From contig NZ_SJPM01000018.1 of the NCBI RefSeq assembly GCF_007859915.1, forward strand, positions 21,020 to 85,019: a DNA stretch of 64,000 nucleotides. The letters run 5' to 3'. Below the pieces are notes generated by a model, which worked only from the letters and a program-made list of their open reading frames with translations, was not told the DNA's origin and ran no database searches. The stretch comes from Neorhodopirellula pilleata (GTDB lineage Bacteria > Planctomycetota > Planctomycetia > Pirellulales > Pirellulaceae). Shown here one piece after another: positions 43,527-52,826 of the stretch. How positions within the stretch are numbered: position 1 is the stretch's first letter; each line of letters begins with the position of its first letter. A program made the position numbers and the translations under genes.

Positions 43527-46370
43527 ATGATTGCACATCGCGTTGAGCCACCACTCCACGACAGTTCGTTTAGACGGACAATTAGGACACAGCAAGTCAT
43601 TTGGCTTGCGATAGCATTCATCGTATTCTGCGCAGGCCCTTGCTTCGGCCAGGAGAAAACGCTGACGGAGCAACTCCTTCAGGAATCCCCGGAGAAGCTT
43701 GTTCTTCAGTCGCGTCAGTCCGGCGATATCGTGCGAGGCGCGATCCTTTTTCATCAGGGCAACATCAATTGTGCCAAATGTCATCAATCGATCACTGGCG
43801 AGAAACGCTTGGCACCGGACCTGAGCCGACTTGATGACAAGATCACCGATGCCTCGTTGGTCGAATCCATCCTTGAACCATCCAAGGCGATTTCAGAAGG
43901 ATACGAGACGCTGAGCGTCTTGACCGTAGATGGCCGTGTCTTCAATGGCCTTGTTGCTAGCCAGGACGACAATCTGCTTGTGCTCAGAGACAGCCAGGAC
44001 ATTGATAAGCTGCACGCGATCCCGCGAGTCGACGTTGACGAATCAAGTCCCGTTAAGGTTTCGATCATGCCCGGCGGGCTGGCCGATCAATTGACTGGGC
44101 GTCAGCAATTCTTGGATTTGTTGAGATATGTCATCGACCTGAAAGAACGCGGCCCCGCAAATGAGATGGTTAGATCCCATTCCTCGGCAATTCGTGAACT
44201 CACCGCCGAAATGAAAGGCTTGATACTCATTCGCGAACGCAACTGCACTGCTTGTCATGGATCGTCGTCAATCTCCGCGTTACCGGCGGCTCGTCCAGGC
44301 CCCAACCTGATCTGGTCGGCTCAGCGATTGAATCCGCGTTATCTGGCCCGATTCATTGCCGATCCACAACAAACCAAACCTGGATCGGACATGCCGTCGT
44401 TGCTGGGACAAATGGATCAAGCCGAACGTGCCGCAACGGCCGAAGCAATCGTTCATTTTTTAATCTCCAAGACCGGCGATCGGATCCCTGAAGAAGTTGT
44501 CGAGGTTGATCAGGATTCAATCGTCAGCGGTCGCAATTTGTTTCATTCCGTCGGCTGCGTGGCCTGCCACTCACCACGCGACGAATCGGCGCAGGAACTA
44601 CCGATAGTCGGCTCTGTCCCGATGGGAGAGCTCCGAGACAAATACAGTTGGCAAAGTCTCGTTGACTTCCTCGAAAATCCACACGTTGCGAGACCGTCCG
44701 GCCGCATGCCCAGTCTGCGTTTGGCTCGTGGACAAGCTAGTGACATCGCCAACTACTTACTTCAGAACGACAAGTTGTTAACCGCTGTATTAGACAGCCC
44801 GTGGGCCGTTGACACACAATTAGTAGAAAAGGGAAAACGACTATTTACCAAGTTCAACTGCGGCCAATGTCATGCCGGTATCCTTGAGCCCAATGTGGCA
44901 TCGACGCCTTTTGAACAACTTTCGAAGCTGAATACAGACCAAGGTTGCCTGTCCGATGCAACCGGCGATTGGCCGGACTTTACCTTAACCGAGGTGGAAG
45001 CGAACGACATCAGAGCAGCGGTTGCTAGCGAGTTTGCTACCTTGGATGCTCGGCAAACGATCGACTTCACGCTGGTAACTTTCCGCTGTACGTCCTGCCA
45101 TTCTCGCGACAACCTGGGCGGTGTTGCCCAGGACCGACGAAGTCATTTCCAAACGACCAACGAGAATCTTGGCGAGCAAGGAAGCATTCCGCCGACACTT
45201 AACGGCGTCGGTGCCAAACTGAATCCGAAATGGATGCGTGATGTCCTTGTGAACGGTCGTTCCATTCGTCCGTACATGAAAACCCGGATGCCACAATTTG
45301 GAGAATCAAACATTGGACATCTGATCGACTTGTTTCAATCAACGGACGAGCTTGCCGAAACAACATTCGCGGCCTCCGCCGACGTCGATGAAAGCCGAAA
45401 AGAAGGATGGAAACTGGTCGGTAATGAAGGGCTCAACTGCGCCGCTTGTCATACGTATCAGTACAAATTGTCCGACACGATGCCGGCCGTCGATCTGACT
45501 GAGATGGCGCAACGCTTGAAGAAAGATTGGTTCTACCACTACATGTTGAGCCCGCAGAAATTCAGCCCCAACACCGTCATGCCTTCGTATTGGCCAAGCG
45601 GCAAAGCGCTACGAGCCGACATCTCCGGTACTCCCGAAGAACAGATTGAATCGATCTGGCAGTATCTCTTAGAGGGGCGACAAGCTAGAGCACCAGCCGG
45701 CGTTGTCAGGGAGCCACTGGAGATTGTTGTCACCAACGAAGCACGAATGTTGCGACGTCAGTATCCAGAAATCGGAAAACGTGGCATTGGCATCGGCTAT
45801 CCAGGTGGAGTGAACCTCGCCTACGACGCACAACAGATGAGACTAGCCACCGTTTGGAAAGGCAAATTTGCCGACCCTTCGGCGGCTTGGTACGGTCAAG
45901 GCAGCGGCAGCGTTCACGCGATGGGACCACCAATTCAATTGCCCAAGGGGCCCGAGTTGTATGATTCCACGAAACGGATGGTCCGAGATGACAGCCGACC
46001 CGATGGCTACCGATTCAAAGGCTATTCACTCGATGATCAACGCCGTCCGACATTTCGGTACGAGTTTGGTTCGGTTGCAGTCGAAGATTACTTCTGCGAA
46101 TTCAACGAAGATCCCAGCGGGCGAATTCAGCTGCGACGGCATGTGACATTCACGTCGAGTGAAGAACGTAAAACACTGCGGTTTCGTTTGGCCAGCAACG
46201 ATAAGATTGAATCGAGTACTGACAACGAATATCAAATCGGCAACGGCCTAACCATTCGGGTACCGGCCGACCAATCCGCAGAACTTGTGGAAGACAAACA
46301 GCTTATCGTTCCGTTGACACTCGCCCGCAATCAGACACAGAAAATCTTAGTCGAATATCTTTGGGAGTGA
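43527..46370 (+). CDS. PVC-type multihaem cytochrome c (six CxxCH motifs)
   Basis: The 947-residue protein is counted from ATG 43527, which leaves a signal peptide after a short basic tail (hydrophobic residues 24-40, cleavage near CFG-QE). Six haem-binding motifs are seen in order: CAKCH (82-86), CTACH, CVACH, CGQCH, CTSCH and CAACH. The first domain, with ILEPSKAISEGYETLSVLT, matches the putative haem-binding domain TIGR02603 common in the PVC group. The later ones resemble cytochrome c class I units. The C-terminal 200 residues are haem-free beta-rich sequence. It is likely periplasmic and passes electrons from the adjacent propeller protein. The downstream propeller gene starts 59 bp later. 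Confidence 0.88.
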   Translation: MIAHRVEPPLHDSSFRRTIRTQQVIWLAIAFIVFCAGPCFGQEKTLTEQLLQESPEKLVLQSRQSGDIVRGAILFHQGNINCAKCHQSITGEKRLAPDLSRLDDKITDASLVESILEPSKAISEGYETLSVLTVDGRVFNGLVASQDDNLLVLRDSQDIDKLHAIPRVDVDESSPVKVSIMPGGLADQLTGRQQFLDLLRYVIDLKERGPANEMVRSHSSAIRELTAEMKGLILIRERNCTACHGSSSISALPAARPGPNLIWSAQRLNPRYLARFIADPQQTKPGSDMPSLLGQMDQAERAATAEAIVHFLISKTGDRIPEEVVEVDQDSIVSGRNLFHSVGCVACHSPRDESAQELPIVGSVPMGELRDKYSWQSLVDFLENPHVARPSGRMPSLRLARGQASDIANYLLQNDKLLTAVLDSPWAVDTQLVEKGKRLFTKFNCGQCHAGILEPNVASTPFEQLSKLNTDQGCLSDATGDWPDFTLTEVEANDIRAAVASEFATLDARQTIDFTLVTFRCTSCHSRDNLGGVAQDRRSHFQTTNENLGEQGSIPPTLNGVGAKLNPKWMRDVLVNGRSIRPYMKTRMPQFGESNIGHLIDLFQSTDELAETTFAASADVDESRKEGWKLVGNEGLNCAACHTYQYKLSDTMPAVDLTEMAQRLKKDWFYHYMLSPQKFSPNTVMPSYWPSGKALRADISGTPEEQIESIWQYLLEGRQARAPAGVVREPLEIVVTNEARMLRRQYPEIGKRGIGIGYPGGVNLAYDAQQMRLATVWKGKFADPSAAWYGQGSGSVHAMGPPIQLPKGPELYDSTKRMVRDDSRPDGYRFKGYSLDDQRRPTFRYEFGSVAVEDYFCEFNEDPSGRIQLRRHVTFTSSEERKTLRFRLASNDKIESSTDNEYQIGNGLTIRVPADQSAELVEDKQLIVPLTLARNQTQKILVEYLWE

Positions 46371-46429
46371 CGGAAACGAAATGGTTCCTGCGTTTAACAT
46401 AGCCCACTTTCACCAAAACATTAGCAATC

Positions 46430-47977
46430 ATGTTCACCATACTTCTAAAAACATTAGCCGCCATCACGATCACGTGTGCTCCTCAAGCCGAGCCGCTGGG
46501 CGAGTACTGGGGCAGCGGTGAGGAGGAGTCAACGTACTACAAGTTGGTTGACGTTCCATTGCCCAAGGAACTTGCGATCGAAGCGGGTAGCTTTGAGGTC
46601 ATGCCCGACGGCCAAGCACTTGCCATCGCAACGCGACGCGGAGACATCTTCATCGCCGAAGGTGTTTTTGACGAACACCCTGAACCAAAATTCCGTAAGT
46701 TCGCCGAAGGTCTCGATGAGATTTTCGGGCTGGCCTATCGCGACGGTTCTTTCATCGCGACTCAGCAAGCCGAAGTCAGCCGAATTACCGATACTGACAA
46801 CGATGGTCGAGCCGACCGTTTCGACACGATCAGTGATGCTTGGGGATTCGGAAACTACCACGAGTTCGCATTCGGTTCCAAGCCGGATGCCGACGGAAAC
46901 GTTTGGGTTGCTCTTTGCTTGTCAAAGTCTTATCACTCCGACGAACCCTTTCGCGGATGGTGCCTGAAGATTACGCCTGAGGGCAAAGCCATCCCAATTT
47001 GCAGTGGCATTCGCAGTCCCTGCGGTATCGGCCCCAACGAACATGGAGTGATGTTCTATGCCGAAAGCCAGGGACCGTGGAACGGTTCGTGTAGTTTAAA
47101 AGTACTGGAACCGGGCGGTTTCATGGGCCATCCGATCAGCTTCAACTGGTACGAGTTGGCACCCGAAATGGGCCCCGTCCCGGTGCAGCCCAATACTCCG
47201 TCCCGTCTGGAAATCGAACGCCAAAGAGTCAAGCAGCTTGTTCCCTACGCCGTTGTCTTTCCATACATTCGGATGGGCCGATCCATCTCCGGATTCCAAG
47301 TCGATCAAACAGGGGGAAAGTTTGGACCGTTTGAGAACCAGTTGTTCGTCGCGGACTTCAGTCTCGGAGTGGTCATGCGGGCAACGACTGAAAAGGTCAA
47401 CGGCGTCTGGCAAGGAGCCTGCTACCCGTTTCGCGAAGGGTTCGACACCGGTTTATTGGCAGTTCAGTTCACGCCCACAGGCAGCCTGATTGCCGGGGGA
47501 ACCAATCGAGGCTGGCCGGTTCGCGGCTCCAAGGCGTACGCCATTCAAAGGCTGGACTGGACCGGACGGATGCCTTTTGAAATCAAACAGATCACCGCCC
47601 GACCGGAAGGATTTAACATCGCGTTTACCAAACCCGTTGATCGCAAGCTAGCGGCTCAGGCGACGACGTATCAGTTGAAAACGTTCACGCACATGTATCG
47701 CCAAGCGTACGGAAGTCCCGAAGTCGATCAGACCGAACCGAAAGTGTCCGCGGTCACCGTTGCCGATGATGCGATGAGCGTGGTGATTGAAGTCGATGGT
47801 CTAGTACAAGGCCATGTGCATGATTTCTTTTTGCCCGATCTGCGTTCCCGAGATCAGGAAAAACTGCTGCATGCCAATGCCTATTACACTCTCAACGAAA
47901 TCCCAAAAACGCTGTCCGCGCGGCATGACCAGCCCAAGGTCGACGCGACAACGAACGTCGTCCCTGAATCACGATGA
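46430..47977 (+). CDS. PVC-type beta-propeller protein (sorbosone/glucose dehydrogenase-like)
   Basis: The 515-residue protein starts with a signal peptide (MFTILLKTLAAITITCA). Propeller signatures are GSFEVMPDGQALAIATRRG, LDEIFGLAYRDGSFIATQ, VSRITDTDNDGRADRF (calcium-binding Asp loop), GNVWVALCLS, CSGIRSPCGIGPNEHG and GGTNRGWPVRG. The layout resembles soluble quinoprotein glucose/sorbosone dehydrogenases and the propellers that accompany TIGR02603 cytochromes. It probably oxidises a sugar or other substrate and donates electrons to the haem protein, which is inference. The sulfatase gene starts within its last codons (ATGA). Confidence 0.82.
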   Translation: MFTILLKTLAAITITCAPQAEPLGEYWGSGEEESTYYKLVDVPLPKELAIEAGSFEVMPDGQALAIATRRGDIFIAEGVFDEHPEPKFRKFAEGLDEIFGLAYRDGSFIATQQAEVSRITDTDNDGRADRFDTISDAWGFGNYHEFAFGSKPDADGNVWVALCLSKSYHSDEPFRGWCLKITPEGKAIPICSGIRSPCGIGPNEHGVMFYAESQGPWNGSCSLKVLEPGGFMGHPISFNWYELAPEMGPVPVQPNTPSRLEIERQRVKQLVPYAVVFPYIRMGRSISGFQVDQTGGKFGPFENQLFVADFSLGVVMRATTEKVNGVWQGACYPFREGFDTGLLAVQFTPTGSLIAGGTNRGWPVRGSKAYAIQRLDWTGRMPFEIKQITARPEGFNIAFTKPVDRKLAAQATTYQLKTFTHMYRQAYGSPEVDQTEPKVSAVTVADDAMSVVIEVDGLVQGHVHDFFLPDLRSRDQEKLLHANAYYTLNEIPKTLSARHDQPKVDATTNVVPESR

Positions 47978-49614
47978 AACCTCTAATTCCTAACAAACTT
48001 TTCCTGGTTTTCGTTTTGATTCACGCGAGCCGGCTTTGTGCAACCATCGTTCGATGCTTGTGCTGGATTGGTGTGTTGTGGTCGATGACTGACGCGATTC
48101 GGGCTAACGAACGTCCCAACATCCTCATCATCTATACCGACGATCTCGGTTTCGGCGACCTGTCCTGTTACAACAACAACGCCGCCTACGAGACTCCTCG
48201 ACTGGATCAAATGGCCGCCGAGGGGATTCGGTTTACCGACGCCCACAGCCCGTCAACGATTTGTTCACCTTCGCGGTACGGGCTCTTCTCAGGACAACAG
48301 ATTTTCCGATCGACCGGTCGTGGTGGTGGAGCGTTTGAGGGGCCGGGAGGCCCCAGTTATCTCAAGCCCGACACCCTGACAATTGGCCAGATGCTAAAGG
48401 AGCAAGGATATCGCACGGGGGTCTTTGGCAAGTGGCACGTGGGACTCACCTGGTTCGATAAGGATGGCCAACGACTGGGCGGTGGTTTTGAAAATTCTTT
48501 GCTGATTGATTACGAGAAGAGCACACCGCTGATTGATGGCCCTAACGAGCGTGGTTTCGACGAGTCTTTCATCACGCCAAACTGCCCCAACACCGACCCG
48601 CTGTACGTTTACATCGAGAATGGAATGGTGGCCACGCGAGCAAGTCAGCGACACGATCCGAAAAGCCTTCCCAACCCCGGCGGCAAATGGCGATGGGACA
48701 ACGATGCCGGCTGGATGTCACCAGGATATGACTTCATGAACGCGGACCTGTTGTTTTTTGAAAAGGCAAAGACGTTCATTACGGAGCATCGAAAAGACAC
48801 TCCCGACCAACCATTCTTTGCCGTCCTCTCAACTCAGATAGCTCATGCTCCTGTCTTGCCCGCTGAAGAATTCAACGGGGCAACCGATGCCGGACCACGA
48901 GCTGATTTCGTTTGGGAGTTGGATGTGATCGTCGGCCGAGTTCTCGATCTGTTGAAAGAACTGGATATCGATGACGAGACTTTAGTCTTGTTCAATTCAG
49001 ACAACGGTGCCGAAACGGTTCACGTCAATTGGATGCGAGAAGATCATGACCACGATCCGTCAGGTGGATGGCGTGGCATGAAGCGGGATGGATGGGAAGG
49101 CGGTCATCGCGTTCCCTTCATCGCTCGCTGGCCCGGCAAGATTCCACCGAACCAGGTGTCGTCTCAGATGACCAGCACCACCGACATCTTTGCAACAGTG
49201 GCCTCAATTGTTGGCGTGTCGCTTCCTGATGATGCAGCCACCGACAGCTTTGACATGTGGCCTGTGATGTTGGGTCAGCAAGATGAATCAATTTCCGTAC
49301 GCCCGCACTTGCTGACGCAGAGCTTTGGTGGCGAGTTTCAGATTCGTCAAGGTGCATGGAAATATTTGGATCACAAAGGCTCCGGCGGAAACAACTACGA
49401 CGTGCCGAACATGAAGCGGTGGATCATTCCAGAGAAGGCTTCGAACGCACCGGGCCAACTCTACAACCTGAACGACGATCCGTATGAAACGAACAATCTC
49501 TATTTCTCGGAAGAAACCAAACGGAATGAGCTTCAGGAATTATTGCGTAGGCTCAAAGCATCGGGACGTAGTGCTCCCATGAATCGAAAGCCTTTCCAGG
49601 CATGGAAACAGTAG
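47974..49614 (+). CDS. Secreted sulfatase (third in window)
   Basis: The 546-residue protein overlaps the propeller gene by four bases. A long hydrophobic N-terminus with several possible cleavage sites precedes the core. Metal site ILIIYTDDLGFGDLSCY, maturation motif ICSPSRYGLFSG (Cys97 and Arg101 in C-x-P-x-R), GVFGKWHVGL and LFNSDNGAETVH are present, so it should be a formylglycine-dependent sulfatase. The coupling to a haem protein and a propeller hints at combined oxidation and desulfation of a sulfated substrate; that is inference. Confidence 0.93.
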   Translation: MKPLIPNKLFLVFVLIHASRLCATIVRCLCWIGVLWSMTDAIRANERPNILIIYTDDLGFGDLSCYNNNAAYETPRLDQMAAEGIRFTDAHSPSTICSPSRYGLFSGQQIFRSTGRGGGAFEGPGGPSYLKPDTLTIGQMLKEQGYRTGVFGKWHVGLTWFDKDGQRLGGGFENSLLIDYEKSTPLIDGPNERGFDESFITPNCPNTDPLYVYIENGMVATRASQRHDPKSLPNPGGKWRWDNDAGWMSPGYDFMNADLLFFEKAKTFITEHRKDTPDQPFFAVLSTQIAHAPVLPAEEFNGATDAGPRADFVWELDVIVGRVLDLLKELDIDDETLVLFNSDNGAETVHVNWMREDHDHDPSGGWRGMKRDGWEGGHRVPFIARWPGKIPPNQVSSQMTSTTDIFATVASIVGVSLPDDAATDSFDMWPVMLGQQDESISVRPHLLTQSFGGEFQIRQGAWKYLDHKGSGGNNYDVPNMKRWIIPEKASNAPGQLYNLNDDPYETNNLYFSEETKRNELQELLRRLKASGRSAPMNRKPFQAWKQ

Positions 49615-49786
49615 CTAGCTACGGCAGTTATCGCCGCTTTTGTTGTTTTTTGAACGCAATTGATACAAGCCCGACGTGCGAGCGAGGAAATTACTTCCAA
49701 ACTTTTCAATACCAGCGAATCCACTCGCTTGCGCGTCGGGCTTGTTTGTTTGCGGCGTAGCCGCCTTAAGCATCGTCGGAGAGGGG

Positions 49787-49808
49787 CAGCCCCCTTTTCG
49801 GATAGGCT
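49787..49808 (+). repeat. Half-copy of the AGCCTATCCGAAAAGGGG repeat
   Basis: AGCCCCCTTTTCGGATAGGC lies here, just before the end of the permease gene. It matches one arm core of the inverted repeat at 32314-32415 (CCCCTTTTCGGATAGGCT). No second arm follows. The surrounding 194-bp gap holds nothing else I can identify. Confidence 0.7.
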
Positions 49809-50819
49809 TTAAGATTTACTTGTCTTGAGACTTCGCAATCGATCGACATACACGGCGGCGATGATGATCACGCCCAACAATATATTCTCGACTTGGTTTT
49901 CCAGTTCCAAGGCGGTGCACCCGAGATTGATCACGCCCATGATCAGAACGCCGCACAGCGTTCCCACAACGCTGCCTCGGCCGCCGAGCAGGGAACCACC
50001 GCCGATCACGACCGCCGCGATGATCTCCAGTTCCATCCCCAATCCCGCCGTTGCGTCGCCTTTTTCGAGTCGGGCGATATCGACGCAACCGGCTAAACCG
50101 AACAACGCGCCGGCGATTACATAAACAAGCACCTTGGTTGACTGCACCCGCACGCCGCACAACCGTGCGGTCGCCTCGCTCGAGCCGATCGCAAAAATAT
50201 GCCGTCCCAGGATCGTCCTGTGCAAACCGACGGCGACCATGATTGCCAACACGAGCGTCATCCAAACGCCCCAACCAAAATTCGGAATCAACGGGTAGGC
50301 GATCCACGCCGGATCGGGATACTGCGTCACCATCATCCGCAGCCAATCCGGAATCGTCTCGCGGGGCGGCGTGATCGTGCCGCCTTGATCGGAAAGAAAC
50401 TTGCCGATCCCCATGAATATCGTCATCGAGCCGAGCGTGATGATAAACGGGACCAAACGCAATCCGGCAATCAACACGCCGTTGAATAAACCACACGCGG
50501 CGCCCGCCACGACGGCAGCGACAATGGAGGCATAGATGGACCAACCCGAATCCAAACAGGCCGCCGCGACACAACCGCACAACGCCGACGCAGTCCCAGC
50601 CGACAAATCGATCCCACCGCTGATGATGATTAAAGTCATTCCCAACGCAGCAATCCCGACCTTGATCGATTGCACGCCGACTAAACGCGTTGACGAGATC
50701 GAGGTGAAGTTGCCTTCGGTTCCCGATACCCACTCGGCGAGCGCAAAGAACGCGATGACTATTAGGAGGGCCAACAGCGGCCCGGCGGTGGCGAGCGTGC
50801 GTTGCATTAACGGTTTCAT
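49809..50819 (-). CDS. Sugar ABC transporter permease (RbsC-like)
   Basis: The 336-residue protein starts at ATG 50819 and has about ten hydrophobic segments. The BPD_transp_2 hallmarks are clear: ALGMTLIIISGGIDLSAGT, GLVPFIITLGSMTIFMGIG-like RLVPFIITLGSMTIFMGIG, AIGSSEATARLCGVRV, and GIEAIAAVVIGG-like MELEIIAAVVIGGGSLLGG. Such permeases pair with an ATPase and a sugar-binding protein, but neither is adjacent here: the next gene upstream is the divergent glnS and the downstream side is the repeat region. Either the partners lie elsewhere or beyond the usual operon. Confidence 0.9.
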   Translation of the reverse strand: MKPLMQRTLATAGPLLALLIVIAFFALAEWVSGTEGNFTSISSTRLVGVQSIKVGIAALGMTLIIISGGIDLSAGTASALCGCVAAACLDSGWSIYASIVAAVVAGAACGLFNGVLIAGLRLVPFIITLGSMTIFMGIGKFLSDQGGTITPPRETIPDWLRMMVTQYPDPAWIAYPLIPNFGWGVWMTLVLAIMVAVGLHRTILGRHIFAIGSSEATARLCGVRVQSTKVLVYVIAGALFGLAGCVDIARLEKGDATAGLGMELEIIAAVVIGGGSLLGGRGSVVGTLCGVLIMGVINLGCTALELENQVENILLGVIIIAAVYVDRLRSLKTSKS

Positions 50820-51087
50820 GAGCACCAATGTATTGAGGCAATGGAAGCGATCGCCATCAATCTAACCAATTTGATTTGGCATGAGAGTGGCCGAACGCTC
50901 CGCAGTCGGTAAAAAAGTCTGACAATGTCGCCGAACGCTTTCCGACGATTTCTGCAACCGTCTAGCCAAGACACCCCCGAAAAGGTCACAATCGGACTTC
51001 ACCGGAACCAGTTCAGACGGATCGGTCGGTCCGCGGTTCTTCCGGACGGACGCTCCGTTCCTTTCCCCCCTTTGTCTATCGCACGCC

Positions 51088-52812
51088 GTGAACGCATCTT
51101 CCTCGCCCGACCCGACGCCGAATTCGGATTCCGACAAACCTGAACCGTCGAAACACTTCATTCGCCAGGCGATCGAGTCCGACTTGAAGTCGGGACGTTT
51201 CGATGCCGTTCGCACACGATTCCCGCCCGAACCGAACGGATACCTGCACATCGGTCACGCCAAAAGCATTTGCTTGAATTTCGGTTTGGCCGCGGACATG
51301 GGTGGGACGTGCAACTTACGTTTCGACGACACCAATCCGATCAAGGAGGACACTGAGTACGTCGACTCGATCCAAGAGGACGTGCGGTGGCTCGGATTTG
51401 ATTGGGACGGACTGCACTTCGCGAGCGATTACTTTGACCAACTTTACGATTGGGCGGAAAAGTTGATCCAAGACGGCAAGGCCTATGTTTGCGACTTGAC
51501 CGCTGAGGAAACTCGCACCTACCGTGGGACGCTCACCGAACCGGGACGCAACAGCCCGCATCGCGATCGCACGTCAGACGAAAACCTGGACCTGTTCCGC
51601 CGCATGAAAGCGGGCGAGTTCCCCGATGGTTCGCGGACCTTGCGGGCGAAGATCGACATGGCCGCGGCGAATATCAATCTACGTGACCCGGTCATGTACC
51701 GCATCGCCAAGGTCTCCCATCACCGAACCGGTGACAAATGGTGCATTTATCCGATGTACGACTGGGCGCACGGACAGAGCGATTCGTTGGAGAAGATCTC
51801 GTTCAGTATCTGCACGCTGGAATTTGAACAGCACCGACCGCTCTACGATTGGTACTGCGAGTCGCTCGACATCCACCACCCGCGACAAATCGAGTTCGCA
51901 CGTTTGAATATCACCTACACCGTGATGAGCAAACGTAAGCTGTTGCAGCTGGTTCAAGAGAAACACGTTAACGGTTGGGACGATCCGCGAATGCCAACCA
52001 TCGTGGGGCTTCGCCGACGTGGTTACACGCCCGAATCGATTCGGATGTTCTGTGCGGATATCGGCGTCGCCAAGTTCAACAGCACGATCGATGTCGTTCG
52101 ATTGGAGAACGCCATTCGCGAACATCTCAATGAGGTCGCGCCTCGTCGCATGGCGGTATTGGATCCGATCAAATTGACGATTACGAACTGGCCTCAAGAA
52201 AACGGCGAGGACGTTGTCGAAATGGTTGAAGCGACCAACAACCCTGGCGACGAATCGGCGGGCAGTCGCATGATTCCATTCACCGGGAAACTATGGATCG
52301 AACAAGATGACTTTATGGAACAGGCCCCGGGTAAATTTTTCCGATTGAAAAAAGGCGGAGCCGTTCGTTTGCGTTCGGGCTACATCATCGATTGTCACGA
52401 CGTGGTCAAAGACGCCGACGGCAAGGTGATCGAAATTTTATGCACTTACGATCCGCAAACCAAAAGCGGACATGACGATTCGGGTCGCAAAGTCAAAGGC
52501 ACGATCCATTGGGTTAGTCGTGATCACGCGGCAAGCGTGACGGTCCGCAACTACGATCGATTGTTCTCGGTCGAGAACCCCGACTCGACCGCCGAGGGCA
52601 AGACATTTCTGGATCACTTGAACCCAGATTCGTTGACCACCACGACGGCGCTCGTCGAACCTGCGTTGGCTAAAGCCGCGATCGGCGAGCGGGTACAATT
52701 CGAACGATTGGGCTACTACGTCGTCGACCCCGACAGCACCGCCGAGGAGGTGATTTTCAATCGCATCGTCGGACTGCGTGACACATGGGCCAAGATCGCC
52801 GCGAAAGGTTGA
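51088..52812 (+). CDS. glnS: Glutaminyl-tRNA synthetase
   Basis: The 574-residue protein starts at GTG 51088 with a short acidic Ser/Pro-rich extension. Class I signatures: RFPPEPNGYLHIGHAKS (HIGH) and YTVMSKRKL (MSK of the KMSKS loop). FDDTNPIKEDTEYVDSI and GFDWDGLHFASDYFDQLY are diagnostic of GlnRS rather than GluRS. The C-terminal anticodon-binding beta-barrels are complete. It charges tRNA-Gln directly in the cytoplasm. It precedes the LarA-like gene by 14 bp. Confidence 0.97.
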   Translation: MNASSSPDPTPNSDSDKPEPSKHFIRQAIESDLKSGRFDAVRTRFPPEPNGYLHIGHAKSICLNFGLAADMGGTCNLRFDDTNPIKEDTEYVDSIQEDVRWLGFDWDGLHFASDYFDQLYDWAEKLIQDGKAYVCDLTAEETRTYRGTLTEPGRNSPHRDRTSDENLDLFRRMKAGEFPDGSRTLRAKIDMAAANINLRDPVMYRIAKVSHHRTGDKWCIYPMYDWAHGQSDSLEKISFSICTLEFEQHRPLYDWYCESLDIHHPRQIEFARLNITYTVMSKRKLLQLVQEKHVNGWDDPRMPTIVGLRRRGYTPESIRMFCADIGVAKFNSTIDVVRLENAIREHLNEVAPRRMAVLDPIKLTITNWPQENGEDVVEMVEATNNPGDESAGSRMIPFTGKLWIEQDDFMEQAPGKFFRLKKGGAVRLRSGYIIDCHDVVKDADGKVIEILCTYDPQTKSGHDDSGRKVKGTIHWVSRDHAASVTVRNYDRLFSVENPDSTAEGKTFLDHLNPDSLTTTTALVEPALAKAAIGERVQFERLGYYVVDPDSTAEEVIFNRIVGLRDTWAKIAAKG

Positions 52813-52826
52813 ACCGGTCTGACGTT

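Noticed and set aside
49816..50841. 341-residue frame overlapping the RbsC-like permease in another frame on the same strand
   Set aside because: It is Arg/His-rich with no domain; the overlapping frame has clear permease motifs.
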